Below the pieces are notes generated by a model. That model saw nothing but the letters and a program-made list of their open reading frames with translations. It ran no database searches and was not told the origin of the DNA. DNA of 64,000 nt from Hoplostethus atlanticus (taxonomy: Eukaryota > Chordata > Actinopteri > Trachichthyiformes > Trachichthyidae): positions 2,174,501 to 2,238,500 of the forward strand of contig JAXDDX010000019.1 in the NCBI GenBank assembly GCA_034670405.1, read 5' to 3'. Position 1 is the stretch's first letter; each line of letters opens with the position of its first letter. Of this stretch, positions 36,211-50,830 are shown piece after piece. A program made the position numbers and the translations under genes.

Positions 36211-36550
36211 ATCTCATTGGTTGAGTTAAACCTCAATGGGCGGAGCCAAAGAACCACGTTTTTCAGAGCTAGCAAAGTTAGCTAACTGGTAAACTTGAAT
36301 GACAAAGAAGAAGAAATTGTGGTCAAAATAGAAATAAAAAAAATGACAATGTCATCCATGGTCTTGGAAGGTCAGCAGGCTAGCTAGCTTACCTAGATCA
36401 CTTTGTATGGCTAGATAGCATTTTTTTCAGGTAATAGCAAGAGCGCTAGGATTCATAGCATGAACTACCTCCTGTCTTGTCCCCTTACTTAGCCAGAAAA
36501 ACAATGGATCTTTGGCTCCGCCCATTGAGGTTTAACTCAACCAATGAGAT
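36211..36550. mobile_element. Fold-back (MITE-like) element with 42-bp perfect inverted arms
   Basis: The left arm 36211-36252 (ATCTCATTGGTTGAGTTAAA, then CCTCAATGGGCGGAGCCAAA, then GA) is the exact reverse complement of 36509-36550. Similarity continues inward for another 13 bases or so (ACCACGTTTTTC against TCCATTGTTTTTC) and fades outward. The central 240 bp carry GCTAGC-rich sequence and no ORF. Perfect arms imply recent origin or selection. Family was not identified. Confidence 0.75.
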
Positions 36551-36580
36551 CTCTGCCTCCTGAGCAACTCTTCCTCTGTT

Positions 36581-38160
36581 AAAATGTTTAAAAAATATGA
36601 AAATTCCAATCTGCTGAACGCACACACACACACACACAGTCACACACACACACATACGTGTTCACATGCAGTCACACACTTCATTCCGTTGTCTCCATCA
36701 CAACACCTGCTGCCCGCCTGCCTGGCCCCACCCCCCCCCCCCCGTTGCGACTCAACTTAAGAAGCCCACTGGGTTTGTAACAGCCGGGCCTTGTTTAGCG
36801 CCGGGGACAAGGGCGTCTCAGTGATAATGAAATCGTCTCATTACTGTAATGAGACACATTTATAATGAAGGTGATTTGCCAAAAAACACACACACACACA
36901 CAGCACGCACACATACATGCAGATAACAGACAGACAAGAGCACACCGGCGCCATCACAAAATACCATATGCACAAACAAGGCACGCAAGGCAAGTGAGCG
37001 CCTATAGACACGGGGGAACGTGTTTGCACACATACTCAAACACACACACACACACACACCCAGGCACTTCAAACACAAAAAATCTGCCACCTAATTACCC
37101 AGCAAGCAAAACATAATGTACAACCTCTGTTTGAGGAGAGCGTTTCGAGTCGCCCGCTTTTCCCCCGCCGCCGCAGTCCGGATCAGTCAGAGAGGAGCTC
37201 TTTATAGCCGCTGTTTATCTTTGTATTATTTTATCTGTTTACTTCCAGCCTCCACCTCAGAGCTAATTATCCCCCCGAATAAAGTCTTAGACTGTCAACG
37301 TTAGCAACCGACTACGGTTTGACTTCCTGTATTATTGTTACAGAGAGTGGGAGAAACAAATCTGTTATAATTGGAGAGAATATAATGGTGTGCATGCAGT
37401 GCATATGTAGCTGTTTCAGGAGTCTCACTTTTTACAACATCATTATTATTATTGTTATTATTAATAATGCAACATATATGCTGTATATATACACTCTAAG
37501 GTATAGTACCTATATATATAGTTATACAGTATATATACAGTTGTGATAAATGCATTTTCTCCTCTTGAAAACCAAATGCCTGCAGAACAAGGCAACGCTG
37601 TGTCCATCCCGACAACAAAAATAGCAAAGCATTGTTCCTGACCTTCTTCAACAAAGTCAACAAGTCCCTCTCTCGCTTTTTGGACAAGTATTGCTCCTAC
37701 CTTCAAATCGGGATATCAGGTTCACAGCTTCTGCAGTGCAACAGTGAAAGTAGGGTCAAAACGTGTAATAACGTTCAGATATTTTTGGCAGCATATTTCT
37801 GTGCTATTGATGCAGAAATCCCGTATAAAAAACGTCATCAAGTGTTGAAACAAGTGAAAATAATCTGCCAATAAATTGAGATTTTCACTTTTAAGTTCAC
37901 TTTTTAAGATTTAAAAAATAAATAAATAAATAAATAAATATAATTTCCTTGATATTAGTACAGTGACTTTTTGCTTCAAGTTATTGATACTTGCTTCTAG
38001 AAAATGGCTGAAACAAGTCAAATTATCTCACTCTATTGGCAGAATGTTTCACTTTTTTAAACAAAACGAAGATTTTAAGATTGAATATTACACTAAAATG
38101 GCTTAAAATGGATGTTTTTTTCAGTGTAGGAAGGCTGGGAGATGGAAAGAGGCGACGACA
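36581..38160. other. Gene-free stretch
   Basis: No supported gene. It contains (CA)n tracts (about 36620-36655, 36886-36902, 37039-37060), a C-run at about 36730-36743, a GC-rich patch at about 37150-37180, (ATT)n-like sequence at about 37440-37465, TA-rich DNA at 37480-37545 and (AATA)n at 37917-37942. Confidence 0.5.
37917..37942. repeat. (AATA)n microsatellite
   Basis: About six perfect AATA units. Confidence 0.9.
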
Positions 38161-38164
38161 AGGG

Positions 38165-38245
38165 ACGAAGGTCGATGAATTGGATTTGAACCCGCGACAT
38201 CGCCAGTACACAGCACGTGGCTTTGGCTTGCTGAGTCACCGGGAC
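38165..38245 (-). mobile_element. tRNA-like SINE head relic
   Basis: On the minus strand, GGTGACTCAGCAAGCC (plus 38225-38240) resembles a pol III A box. GGTTCAAATCC (plus 38182-38192) is a perfect B box, about 35 nt further on. The spacing and sequence are tRNA-like, but the molecule does not form a clean cloverleaf and has no obvious acceptor stem, so a SINE head or tRNA pseudogene is more likely than a working tRNA gene. Confidence 0.5.
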
Positions 38246-41200
38246 GACTCCGCACAATGTTCCTTTTAACGCAGCTTGAGTCGTCTCCATCTTCCCGCGT
38301 GACAGCTTGCTCTGTGTGATAATGTCACGGGGTGAATCCGAAGTGCGCTCGGCTAAATCTCGTCAGCTTCAGAGACCGACTCCACGCGGGTCAATGGACC
38401 ACTTGAGATGGTATTTCGCTGCATCCGTCGAATATCACCTAAGAACTTGAAGGATTTCAAGGACTCAAAAGCTTATTCTAAAGTGTGGACTTCATTTCCT
38501 CAGCTTCATTTGTGCTTTCCCCCCCCCCCCCGTTTCTTTTTTTTTAGAAGTGGTATTCAAAACAGTTTGCCAGCTGCAATATCAACTGTGAACACAAGAG
38601 GGCACTGTTGACTCTCCATAAACACTCACTGTAAGGCGTACAGGCCAGTCAATCATGCTGCAATGCCCCCTGGAGTAAGTAGCCTATTCTCTGGTGCTTG
38701 TTCTTATATAAATAGTCCCTCAAGGTGAATATCCTATAAATTGCCTGTCTGGGAGTAAAAGGGATCACAATTAGGTCTGTCATTGAGACTGGAAAAGATT
38801 GAGACCCTATGTCACTCTGTCTGCAATGCTGCTAGGACATGACCCTGTATGTTTTGTACCGTGCTTCCCCCCTCCCTCCTGTTTGTGTCTTTATCCTGCA
38901 ACCGAAGGGGCCACATCAACTTCATAACTCAACTCCTGGCCATAATGTGGGAATGGCCCTCTGTCATTCTCATACTGGTCCCTATTAGCTTGTCAATTTC
39001 ACAGAACATAGAACTGACGGGAGACGTGCGTCTCCTAGGTCATGGCTGTCTGTCTCGCATCTGTTGCGTTTCCTTAAAGCATGTCGGATAAATAGACGCG
39101 GGCTGTCTCGCGCGGCATCACCAGGCGAGGAGATGAACAACCACCAAACAAGTGACTGCCCGTGACAGATGCAACAGAGTGAATGATGGGAGAGACTATG
39201 GAGGTACACTCAAAGCTTAGGAGCAGTGTGTGCATGTGTGTGTGTGTTATTTGCATCCCTGTGTGTGTTTACATCTGTATTTAATGTGTGTGTGTGTGTG
39301 TGTTTACATCTGTATTTTATGTGTGTAAATGCATGTTTTGTGTTTGACTTTATTTGTGCACGTGTGTGTTTCCATCTGGGTTATGTGCGAGTATGCAGGC
39401 ATGCTGCGTGTGTGTTTATACGTGTATTTTGTGCACTCCTACTGTATATTTGTGTGTTTGTGTTTGTGTGTGTGTGTGTGCGCGCGCTCCCTGCAGATAG
39501 CTGCTCATCTGTGGTTTATTCATCCCCGCGGATAGCGAGGGTGTACATGCTGAAAGGATACATCAATCATTGGACAGGGGTAAAAATAGATAGGCTAGCT
39601 TGAATACAGATGCGTCTGTTACCTCCGGGTGCATTTGCAAGAAGTGAAAGAGAAAACGTGGAAGCAAGAGAGAAAGAAGACAAAATCATTTCCCATAATT
39701 TCTTCCCCCTCCCTCCCTCCCTTCCCTCATTCACTGGTCGTCCTGGGCTCATCACAGCCTGAAATATGTAGGCTAGAGCTACCGCCGCGCTCTCCACCAC
39801 CCCCACCGCCCCCTAATCCCACACACAGAGAAACTCCTGCCGTCCATATCAATTAGCAGCACTTAGCTGGTCACACCACTGTGCTACAGATGACTACATT
39901 TCCCACGTCACTGTGAGGCAGATTGCCTCCCCATTATTAATGACATTGCCGGAGAGTAGACAGTTGCTGAGCGCTACACTGGGGAACCTGCACTTGAATT
40001 TGTGCCATCAGGGTGCTGCAGAAACCTCCTCCACTCTCCGAAAGGTCAACTATTCAGAGACGGAGGAAAAACGGGCGTTTTTTTCACCCACAATCGCTGC
40101 ACATTTTATCATGCAATGTCAACTGTTTCGGCTCTGTCCCACAACTGTGAAATATATTGTACTTGTCGGGAGGCAATGTCAGCTGTCAATTAAGATAAAA
40201 AAAAAGACAAAACAGTGCAAGTGCAACAACAATGTGCAAGTGTGCATTTATGTACACACATAAAACCGAAATAAATGCACGAACATCCCGACACAAATCT
40301 ACGTGCATGCATGCGCACACACATACCCTTGATAGGCAGCAAATGAGGGGGAGACGTGGAGGAGGAGAGGCAAGGGTGACTGATCGATCTTGGCATGGTG
40401 TTAATAGTTTCAATGATGGAAGGCATGACTCTTGTTTGTGTGTGTGTCTGTGTGTGTGTGTGCATGTCTCCCAAGCTTTATTGATCATGTGCCAGGGGCG
40501 TGGGTTAATGCTCAGCGTTTTTCAAGTGCTCAAGGCTGACAGCAGCCAAAGTCACTCTCTGAAAATGTGCCGCTGGCAAGGGATCCGCGTGTTAATCCTT
40601 AAATCAAGAGGAAAGGGTTAAATGTTGCATGTCACCTTCATCTGAAGTGATCCTGAGAGTCTTAAGAGTGCAATTGCTACCTTGAGCGACTTGCGGCTCG
40701 TGGTAGCAATTGTGTATTTATAGGGGTATTTCAAGCTCTGAATAATGTCAGTTCTGCAGATCATCGTGATCTGATACGATTCGGTTTGAATTCTGTTGTG
40801 GGAGTAAAAAAAATAAAAAATGCTTGTTTGATTGATGGAAGAGCTTGTAATGCCGTTTGAGTATACCTAAACCGATTATTAAGAAAACCCAACTCAAGGC
40901 GGTGACAATTCTCCACTGGCTTTACAGTACAGCACAATTTAGACAGTCAGCTGATGTTCTTGGAGTGATCCGAACACGTCACACGGTCAGTACGTGTGAA
41001 TCCCATCACTGCAGGACAAAAAATACAACGTAAGAATATGTACAATGTTAGATAAAGTCAAATAAACAGTATAGCAGAGTGCACACATAAAGTAAAGTAA
41101 ACAAAGTGCAAGGACGACGCCCTTTTCGGTCTTTTTTCCAGATGCAGCACAAGTTAAAGGTCATACGTACATCATGAATCCGTGACATTCAATGTATCCC

Positions 41201-41280
41201 AGGAGTTATTTTGTGATGAAGTTTTGTAATTTACCTTTTTTTTATTGTACATTCCCTCAGTCTGCCTTATACTTCAATTC
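38246..41280. other. Gene-free stretch rich in TG tracts
   Basis: No supported gene. A TG-rich compound repeat occupies about 39230-39485, including two copies of a TTTACATCTGTATTT unit. CA/TG tracts recur at 40253-40325 and 40436-40465. Cysteine- and valine-rich ORFs here come from the TG repeats. Confidence 0.5.
39893..39905 (+). promoter_or_regulatory. ZNF143-like half motif
   Basis: ACTACATTTCCCA matches the first thirteen bases of the extended ZNF143/THAP11 site, but the ATGC half is replaced by CGTC. Confidence 0.2.
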
Positions 41281-41287
41281 GTGATTT

Positions 41288-41310
41288 TTTACATTTCCCA
41301 GAATGCCTTT
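41288..41310 (+). promoter_or_regulatory. ZNF143/THAP11-like site
   Basis: ACATTTCCCAGAATGCC matches the core TCCCAGAATGC exactly, together with part of the ACTACA extension. This motif normally marks promoters or chromatin-loop anchors in vertebrates, but it also rides inside some repeats. A partial CTCF-like GCCCTCTATAGG lies 140 bp downstream (about 41442-41453). Confidence 0.35.
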
Positions 41311-44251
<2,941 letters not shown>

Positions 44252-46440
44252 AACCACAGGAAGCTGAATTCTTTATATTTAGAGGGGAGAAACAATACCC
44301 TGATCTCTCTGGTGTTTATGCCAGTGTCCCATTTTCTGCCTAACCGCTCCTCCAGTCTCCCCCTACATACTGTACCAGAACAGCCATGGCATTGTCATTG
44401 AAACGAGTGTGTGTGTGAAAAGCCACTGACTGCCTATCGCACTCTAAACGGTAGGTTTTAAATGAACCTGGCAACCTGGCAAATGCGGGTAAAAGCTACG
44501 AGGCATCACGGATCGTTCCTGTGGAAGATAGCTCTCGTGTTTTCCAGCATCAGCATCAACATGTATTCCTGATGAAATGCACGGCTACATTTCCCTGCAT
44601 GTTATCAACCCCCATCGACAATGAAGTTCTGCTCCTGTGTGTGTGTGTACATGACTACACTTGACCATGACTACACGGAATTCAATTGGATGGCTCAGGT
44701 TGGGTGGTACTCTGTAGTGAGAGGGGGTATTGTAGTATTGTGGGTATGAAAACATCCTCTGTCCTGTTTTGGTGTTCATAAACAATCCTACATGATCATA
44801 TTTGTTGACTGCACAGCATTGAAACCTCAAACTCTTTATTAGTGATTGATTATAATGTTGGCAGTCAATGGACTAAAGGTTATAGGGAGGGTGTTACTCG
44901 TTTCAAATGGTGGGTATCTCAGAGCAATACTCCTCAATTCAAATGTAACTTGCCTTGAAGGACACTTAACTTAGCGGGATGTTTCCTTCATCGCACGTCC
45001 TTTACCTTATCCACAGACTTGGTCCAGGATCCCTTTTGAAAGGCCACTTACCGTTGATGTCAGTACTGACTACACAAACGAGCGCAGACTGAGAGTGACA
45101 GTCCTTGTCTAGAGAGTTACTCCAGTAAAACGGTAAGCCACTAAAAAACACTGCAGAAGTTAACGGGCCTAATATTTGGGGACACTGATGGAGGGTTAAG
45201 TCTGGGAATGATTGTTTTACTGCAAATGCCAGATCTGAGTGCACTCTTTTTTTTATTAAAAAAACATTCAAATAAAAGGTGAACACGTATAAGAATTAAA
45301 CTAGAGTAGTCGTATCCAGTTCTGCAGACAAGGTGTGATATTCATTCAAATGCTATTTTTTCTGGGAACCCACTGCGATTTAATAAAGGCATTACCCATA
45401 AAAGAACAAGAAGCCTGCTGTATTTCCCTGCGCAAGACAGACACCACTAAATTTGCGATGACATATAGCTTTGGATTGACCCAACATGTCAGTCAAGGGG
45501 ACATTTCATGGTGTTGGAAACCGAATCGCATTCAAAAGAGCAGCGGAAACGTTGCAGTTGATGATACAGTTTATATACTAACTGTTTGAGTGGGTCTGAA
45601 GTAGCAGAGAAATGATTAGATGAACAAAAAAGTAAAAACCTGTTTTCACAGCGGTGTCTCAATGCACTTTAGCAAAAGGGGTATCGAGTTTTAAAGACAA
45701 CAGATATATATGGAGAGTCAATCTGTAACCTTTCTTTGCAGAATCTTTATCACAATAAAGATTGTGTCATCGCAAATTGCTTGTGTAAGATTCACTCCAC
45801 CGGGGGAGGTAAGCGTAAGCTAGCCACGCGCAGGTAAATACAGGTCACGTCAAACCACAGCGAGACTGAACAAAAACAGGCTGAATTATGTCTTGAATGA
45901 TGGAGCACTTTCAGAACGCTGAAATGAATTGGGAACTTTTGAGATAGCACTGTTAAAATGCTGCCCATTACCTAGTTTCTTTCAAAGAGCTGTTTGCCAG
46001 GCTAATGCAGTGGCCACACAGAAAGCAGAAGCACAGCATTGCGTCTTTCCTGTAAGCCTCTTCTCATTTCAATAGCAGGGGGGGGGAGAGCTCTTGCACC
46101 AAGACGGAATGAACAGTGAAAACAGGGCATTAGGTATTGCTTAGATACATTTAGTGAGCGGGTCATTTCAATCCAGCAGGGTCAGCCATCCCATTAGCCT
46201 ATTGTTGACATTATGTTATACTCTGGTTGGGGATTTTGTGGACTAAGCGGAAGCGCAATGTAGTTCAAGTATAATGTGGGCCCGGGCTCTCTGGAAAGTT
46301 GCCTAAACTCGGACTTAAACTTAGACTTTGGAATAAAAAAAACTTAAACCAACCTAAAAGTAATGTAGCAGCTGAGTTGTTTATATACTCAAGTCAAGAG
46401 TAAGTGTGACTGGGATGTAAAGGGTTAGGGTTATGCAGGG
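44252..46440. other. Gene-free stretch
   Basis: No supported gene or clear repeat apart from short TG tracts and a G-run near 46079-46087. Two strong donor-like strings, GAG/GTAAGC and CAG/GTAAAT, occur at about 45817 and 45830 without an exon context. Confidence 0.45.
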
Positions 46441-46880
46441 TAGGTATGTTTGTGCTCAAAATCAGATACTAACCTACTACATAGTACATACTTATGAGTA
46501 TGTACTGCATACTGTACACTCAAGTGATGGTTGAGTATACTATAACCAGCGGGCCGTTCAGATTGAAGCATACTCAAACATACATTACTCGACAGGCTAA
46601 CTAATCGCTAATTTCAATGCTAAATTACCACAAGCAGGCTAAGAAGCTAGCAAGCATGTAGCTTTAAGTGCATTGAGCATTGAAATAGTGTTTTAATTAT
46701 ACTCGATGAAACACGAACCAAACATCACGCAGCAAAAATGCATTATGTGTCGTCTGGGTGTGTTTAGTAGCGTACTCAGAAATTCTTGCAAAATGTAGTA
46801 TACATCCACACGCAAAGTCAACACGCTATGCAGTGGAAGCACGTACATTTAGCACGTCAAGTATGAGAACACAGGGTTGT
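46441..46880. repeat. Possible degenerate MITE with internal palindrome
   Basis: The block is dense in TACT/AGTA words. It contains the perfect hairpin AGTACATACT-TATG-AGTATGTACT (46483-46506). Such motifs are common in teleost hAT-like non-autonomous elements. Outer ends were not resolved. Confidence 0.35.
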
Positions 46881-46904
46881 TGTTGGGCACGGGACTCTTC
46901 TCCA

Positions 46905-47015
46905 CCCACAGGAAGTGACGAAACTTAAAGAGCGAAATACAGCGACAAGAAAAGAGAAGGCCGGACTCGCCGAAACGTTAGATCTTTTGCGATCCGCACG
47001 ACCGACCGGCTAGGT
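46905..47015 (+). promoter_or_regulatory. CpG-rich ETS-site patch with donor-like end
   Basis: ACAGGAAGTGACG (ETS/GABP-like, about 46908-46920) is followed by about 100 bp with some 14 CpG dinucleotides in otherwise CpG-poor DNA. The patch ends in CGGCTAG/GTAAAC (about 47013), a plausible splice donor. It could be an orphan promoter and first exon of a noncoding RNA, or part of a repeat that continues from 46.4 kb. No coding ORF. Confidence 0.25.
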
Positions 47016-47204
47016 AAACACGAGCATGCTTGTATGCTTGTTTACTGACTTCCAGTTACATGATTTCTGGGCATTGAAATTCACATTTTTCAAAAACGGT
47101 TACCTCACTGCCATTTGGCGCCGGGCCGGCAACATGCAAAAATTGACTGGCGCCGCTTTAAACTGTGGGATTAGATATGTTGGGTTTAGCATATGTTAAA
47201 CTGC

Positions 47205-47208
<4 letters not shown>

Positions 47209-47244
<36 letters not shown>
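47209..47244. repeat. (TG)n microsatellite
   Basis: Eighteen TG units. Confidence 0.9.
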
Positions 47245-47247
<3 letters not shown>

Positions 47248-47714
47248 AGGTGTCTTTATGTGCTTGCCAGTGCATGTAATTATATTTGAACAATTTACAT
47301 TTATATTTATGAATGCATGAGGATGCTATATGCACCTACATATATGCAAAGGCATAATGTGTGTTTGTGTACAAATGCTCATCCATGCACGAAGTATGCA
47401 CACATGTGTATTTCTGTGAATTCCTGCACGCTTCTACACAGGATATCCACCGGATGAGGTACCCGGGTTCACGTTTATTTTTATCGTCTGTCGATCGGGA
47501 GTCAAGTCACCGGGATCCTCAGCTGTGCGGTGCTGACAGATACATAATGTACTCATTTGCTTGTATCACATAGCGAGTCATATATAATCTACAGTGAACG
47601 GTGTCAACCGGGGCGCTCTCAAGGCGTACTACCGGGGTGGAACAGAGTAGAGGCTATGACTTGGCACACCGCCTCTGTGACTCCTGCTGGGCCCCTGTGC
47701 TGTCTCAGTGTGGC

Positions 47715-47715
<1 letters not shown>

Positions 47716-47747
<32 letters not shown>
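47716..47747. repeat. (TG)n microsatellite
   Basis: About sixteen TG units. Confidence 0.9.
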
Positions 47748-47749
<2 letters not shown>

Positions 47750-47803
47750 AAATGTGAGGGAAAGGAGATACAGTACAATGTGTATGAATCCGAGAGTGTG
47801 CAT

Positions 47804-47919
47804 GTGTGTGTGAGCGTGTGAGAGAGAGTAGTGTGTATGTCAGTATGAGGGCAATAGAGTGTGTGTGTGTGTGTGTGAGCATGTGAGCGAGAGTAGTGTG
47901 TATGTCAGTATGAGAGCGA

Positions 47920-47961
<42 letters not shown>
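47804..47961. repeat. Two-copy minisatellite plus (TG)n
   Basis: A unit of about 64 bp, including GAGAGTAGTGTGTATGTCAG then TATGAGGGCAATAG, occurs at about 47804-47862. It repeats with few changes at about 47868-47921, running into (TG)n at 47922-47961. Confidence 0.85.
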
Positions 47962-47962
<1 letters not shown>

Positions 47963-48072
47963 ACTGTGCTCAAAGCATAGCAGAATGAGTCATAGGAGAG
48001 CGAGCAGAGAACTGTCACAGGAGGGGAGGCAGCCACGGACACTCGCCCTCGTTCCTCTTGCAGACACACGTG

Positions 48073-48073
<1 letters not shown>

Positions 48074-48099
<26 letters not shown>
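48074..48099. repeat. (CA)n microsatellite
   Basis: Thirteen CA units. Confidence 0.9.
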
Positions 48100-48103
<4 letters not shown>

Positions 48104-48176
48104 GGCAGACTGCAGGCCTGCCCACGTGTTTTCTGTCACCTCATTCATTCATTCTCCATCGTTCTGATTTATACTG

Positions 48177-48262
48177 CATGGGGTTTAAAAGACCAGGGCA
48201 CTGCAGGATTCAAAGACAGTGTTCTAATGTTCTGACAGCAACTTTTCAACATTCTTCTTTTT
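48177..48262 (+). repeat. Direct duplication, copy 1
   Basis: GGGTTTAAAAGACCAGGGCA, then CTGCAGGATTCAAAGACAG and TTCTAATGTTCTGA, align collinearly with copy 2 at 48555-48640, at roughly 75-80% identity by eye. No ORF. The identity of the unit is unknown. Confidence 0.75.
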
Positions 48263-48554
48263 CTTCCCGCCTTCCCTTTTCTAACCACCCACCACCTGCC
48301 GGTTGCCAAATGCAAGCAAAAAAAAACTTGATGATGATTCGCTCAAAAAAAACAAAAAAAAAACGCTTTGATGTTAGCAGTAGCGAGGCTTATTCTCGCT
48401 ATAATGCATGCCCCGTTTTCCCCCTAACATCTTCCTGCTTGTCACTTCTGCATATTAACCCGATCCTCTTGCACCGGCGAGCTCAAATATCATCAGCTAC
48501 CTTGGTCATTTCTCTTCTACTTTTTTTTCCCTGATTGAGGTTAAAAAAGAACCA

Positions 48555-48640
48555 CATGGGGTCTTAAAAGACCAAGGCGCCGCAGGAATCAAAGGCTGCA
48601 TTCTAATGCCCTGAGCAAGATTTTTTCAACTCTCCTCATT
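48555..48640 (+). repeat. Direct duplication, copy 2
   Basis: GGGTCTTAAAAGACCAAGGC, then GCCGCAGGAATCAAAGGCTG and TTCTAATGCCCTGA, pair with copy 1 at 48177, in the same orientation and 378 bp apart. Both copies have the palindromic core TTAAAAGACC-like sequence and a downstream TTTTTCAAC. Confidence 0.75.
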
Positions 48641-50200
48641 TGTACTACCCACTGTATTTTTCCTCCTTTCTCCTGAATCACTTGTGCTCGTTGTCATAAT
48701 CAATGACATTAGCCTAATCAAATAGCCCTGCGCTGTAGATGTGACGGTTTCCGACTGCCGGATAAACTAACTCTTCAGCTTCAATATGCCACTGCATGCC
48801 AACTTCAAAAGATAGTAGCTTTTTGAAGTGGCATGAAGGGTTGGGTAAGCTGTTGCTAGCACTGACAAGCAAAGGATTTGTGAGTTGCAATCCAAAGAGG
48901 GAGCAGACGTGAGAAGGAGGGTAAATGCTTGATTGCATGACTGGCACTTAGCGGGTTCTGTGACCCCGGTGAAAAATACACCCTAAAAACAACATAGGGG
49001 GGACAGCTCAATCTGGTCGACACTCACTTGTGATGTCAAAAGAAAAAAAAAAAAACTGGAGCTGTTGGCAATGAATACAAGAGCGAAGTCGCACAATCGC
49101 ACAGTGCTTTGGACTCAAATGAGCTTCATATCCTCGTGGTCTGAACCAGATCTGAAGCAGAAAATGTGCTTGTATCTGTGGAAAATCACCACGCTGCCAC
49201 AGTTCGTCTCCTATTCATTGTCAGCAGTGGTGGATAATAACATCGGCATGTCCCGCAGCTGGACTTTCACCTGAGGCGTTCGCATTAAAAGGTTTCATCT
49301 TCAGTGCCGGTGGATGGACTTATCTAGACTCGACTGGCCAAACACAGGAGCAACAAATGTGAATTATGTTGTAGTACTCTGTATGCCTCCTTGTGCTCAC
49401 CTTACAAAAACTGCTACCATTGTTATAGCCTATAGCCTGCTATGCATCCGATGCCTGAGCAAGGTGCTAAGTGTCACACAAATGAAATACACATCCATTC
49501 TGCTTGATTCACACATGGGTAATGGTTGCTTTGGACCGGTATAAATTCCACCTTTTAGGAGATTAACTTTAGATGGGGGGGGAATGGCATAAATAATGAC
49601 TTTAAGTAACAAGATGAATGGCCTAAATAAAGCAGTCATGCTTAAAAAAAAAAATGCTAAAGCAATAACAATAACTTCTGTGCCCAAGTAGCACTTTTTA
49701 GCGTTTTATATCTGCTTTCCCTGAGTACAAAGCAAAAGTACGCTGCCATATGTTTAACGGTCAGAGTTCCTCCTACCTTTTTAAAAAGAGAATTGTCATC
49801 TGAAACCGTTGAGATTTAGTGCAGCGAGATGAGATTATAGAGAATATTACTCAACTTTATCTTTGGAGATGTGTTGGTAGAACGGCTCTCTATACTTGAA
49901 CATTCACTGCCATCTCCGTAGCCAGAGGACAGAAGACTTTAACTAATATTTTGCAATGTCAGACCGTTGCACAGCTCCAAATGATTTAGACAAGGCGATA
50001 AAGGCGGCTGAGACGATAGCTAGGACACTATCCCTGGGATAAGGGTACATTATTTATTATTTGGAACTGACAGTACCACTAGTTGGATAAAATTGTGACA
50101 CTGAGTCCATTCCTTTACAGTGGAGCTGCTTGAGGTTGTTGTATCTCGATGACATCGAGAATCTTGGTTGGTTTCTTGCATCGTGAGGGACAAGTAGTCG
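48641..50200. other. Gene-free stretch
   Basis: No supported gene or clear repeat. Only A-runs (about 49041-49054, 49643-49654) and a G-run near 49575. Confidence 0.45.
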
Positions 50201-50219
50201 GTAGTAGGCTGTAGTTCTT

Positions 50220-50830
50220 GAGTCCAGTGTCTCTGTCTTGTTGTCTATCGTCTTAGATTTGGACTTGTCTTAGTCTTGGCCACTATTGGGTGTTGAATCC
50301 TTTGCTGCTGATTAGTTGGACTTTGAAGGCTTTAGTACAGCTACATCTTGGTTGATCCTCAAAGTCTCTTGTTAACGGCGTTTCTAGGGTGTCTTGCTTA
50401 CATAATTCTACGTATTTCTGGTTGTAACGGGATGGTGGGTTGGGACATAACATGGGGAGGGACTGTTCAAAAAAGTGTTCAAAAGATCAAAAATGCTTTG
50501 CACATAATCTTGAGCTGTCACAAATTCTTGATTCTCCAAAATGAATAAATTCCAGCCTGACGGGATGTTGCAGTAACTCCTAAGATAACAAGAGGAAAAA
50601 AATGGGATTTTGATATAAAAATCCAAGAAAATGAAAATTTGAAGATTTTTTTGTTGAATAGTACAGAAATGTAGAGATTTTTTTTTCATTTAATTGTGAC
50701 TTTATTAGCATTATAAGCATTATTTTTACATACATGGTTTACTGCCTATTTTGGTCTTGGTCTCAAACCCCTTTGGACCTGGCCTTGACCGGACCCTGCA
50801 CTTGGGATTGACCCGGGGCTCGACGGAGGT
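50220..50830 (+). repeat. TCTTGG-rich degenerate repeat pieces
   Basis: GATTTGGACTTGTCTTAGTC (about 50257) and TTTGGTCTTGGTCTCAAACC (about 50750) resemble a TCTTGG/GGACTTG-type low-complexity repeat widespread in fish genomes. The sequence between is unique AT-rich DNA. Confidence 0.4.

Noticed and set aside
36020-36285. His-Thr and Cys-Val rich ORFs
   Set aside because: These are direct translations of the (TG)37 microsatellite.
46420-46436. Telomere-like GGGTTAGGGTTA
   Set aside because: Only two units; expected by chance in 64 kb and not an interstitial telomere array.
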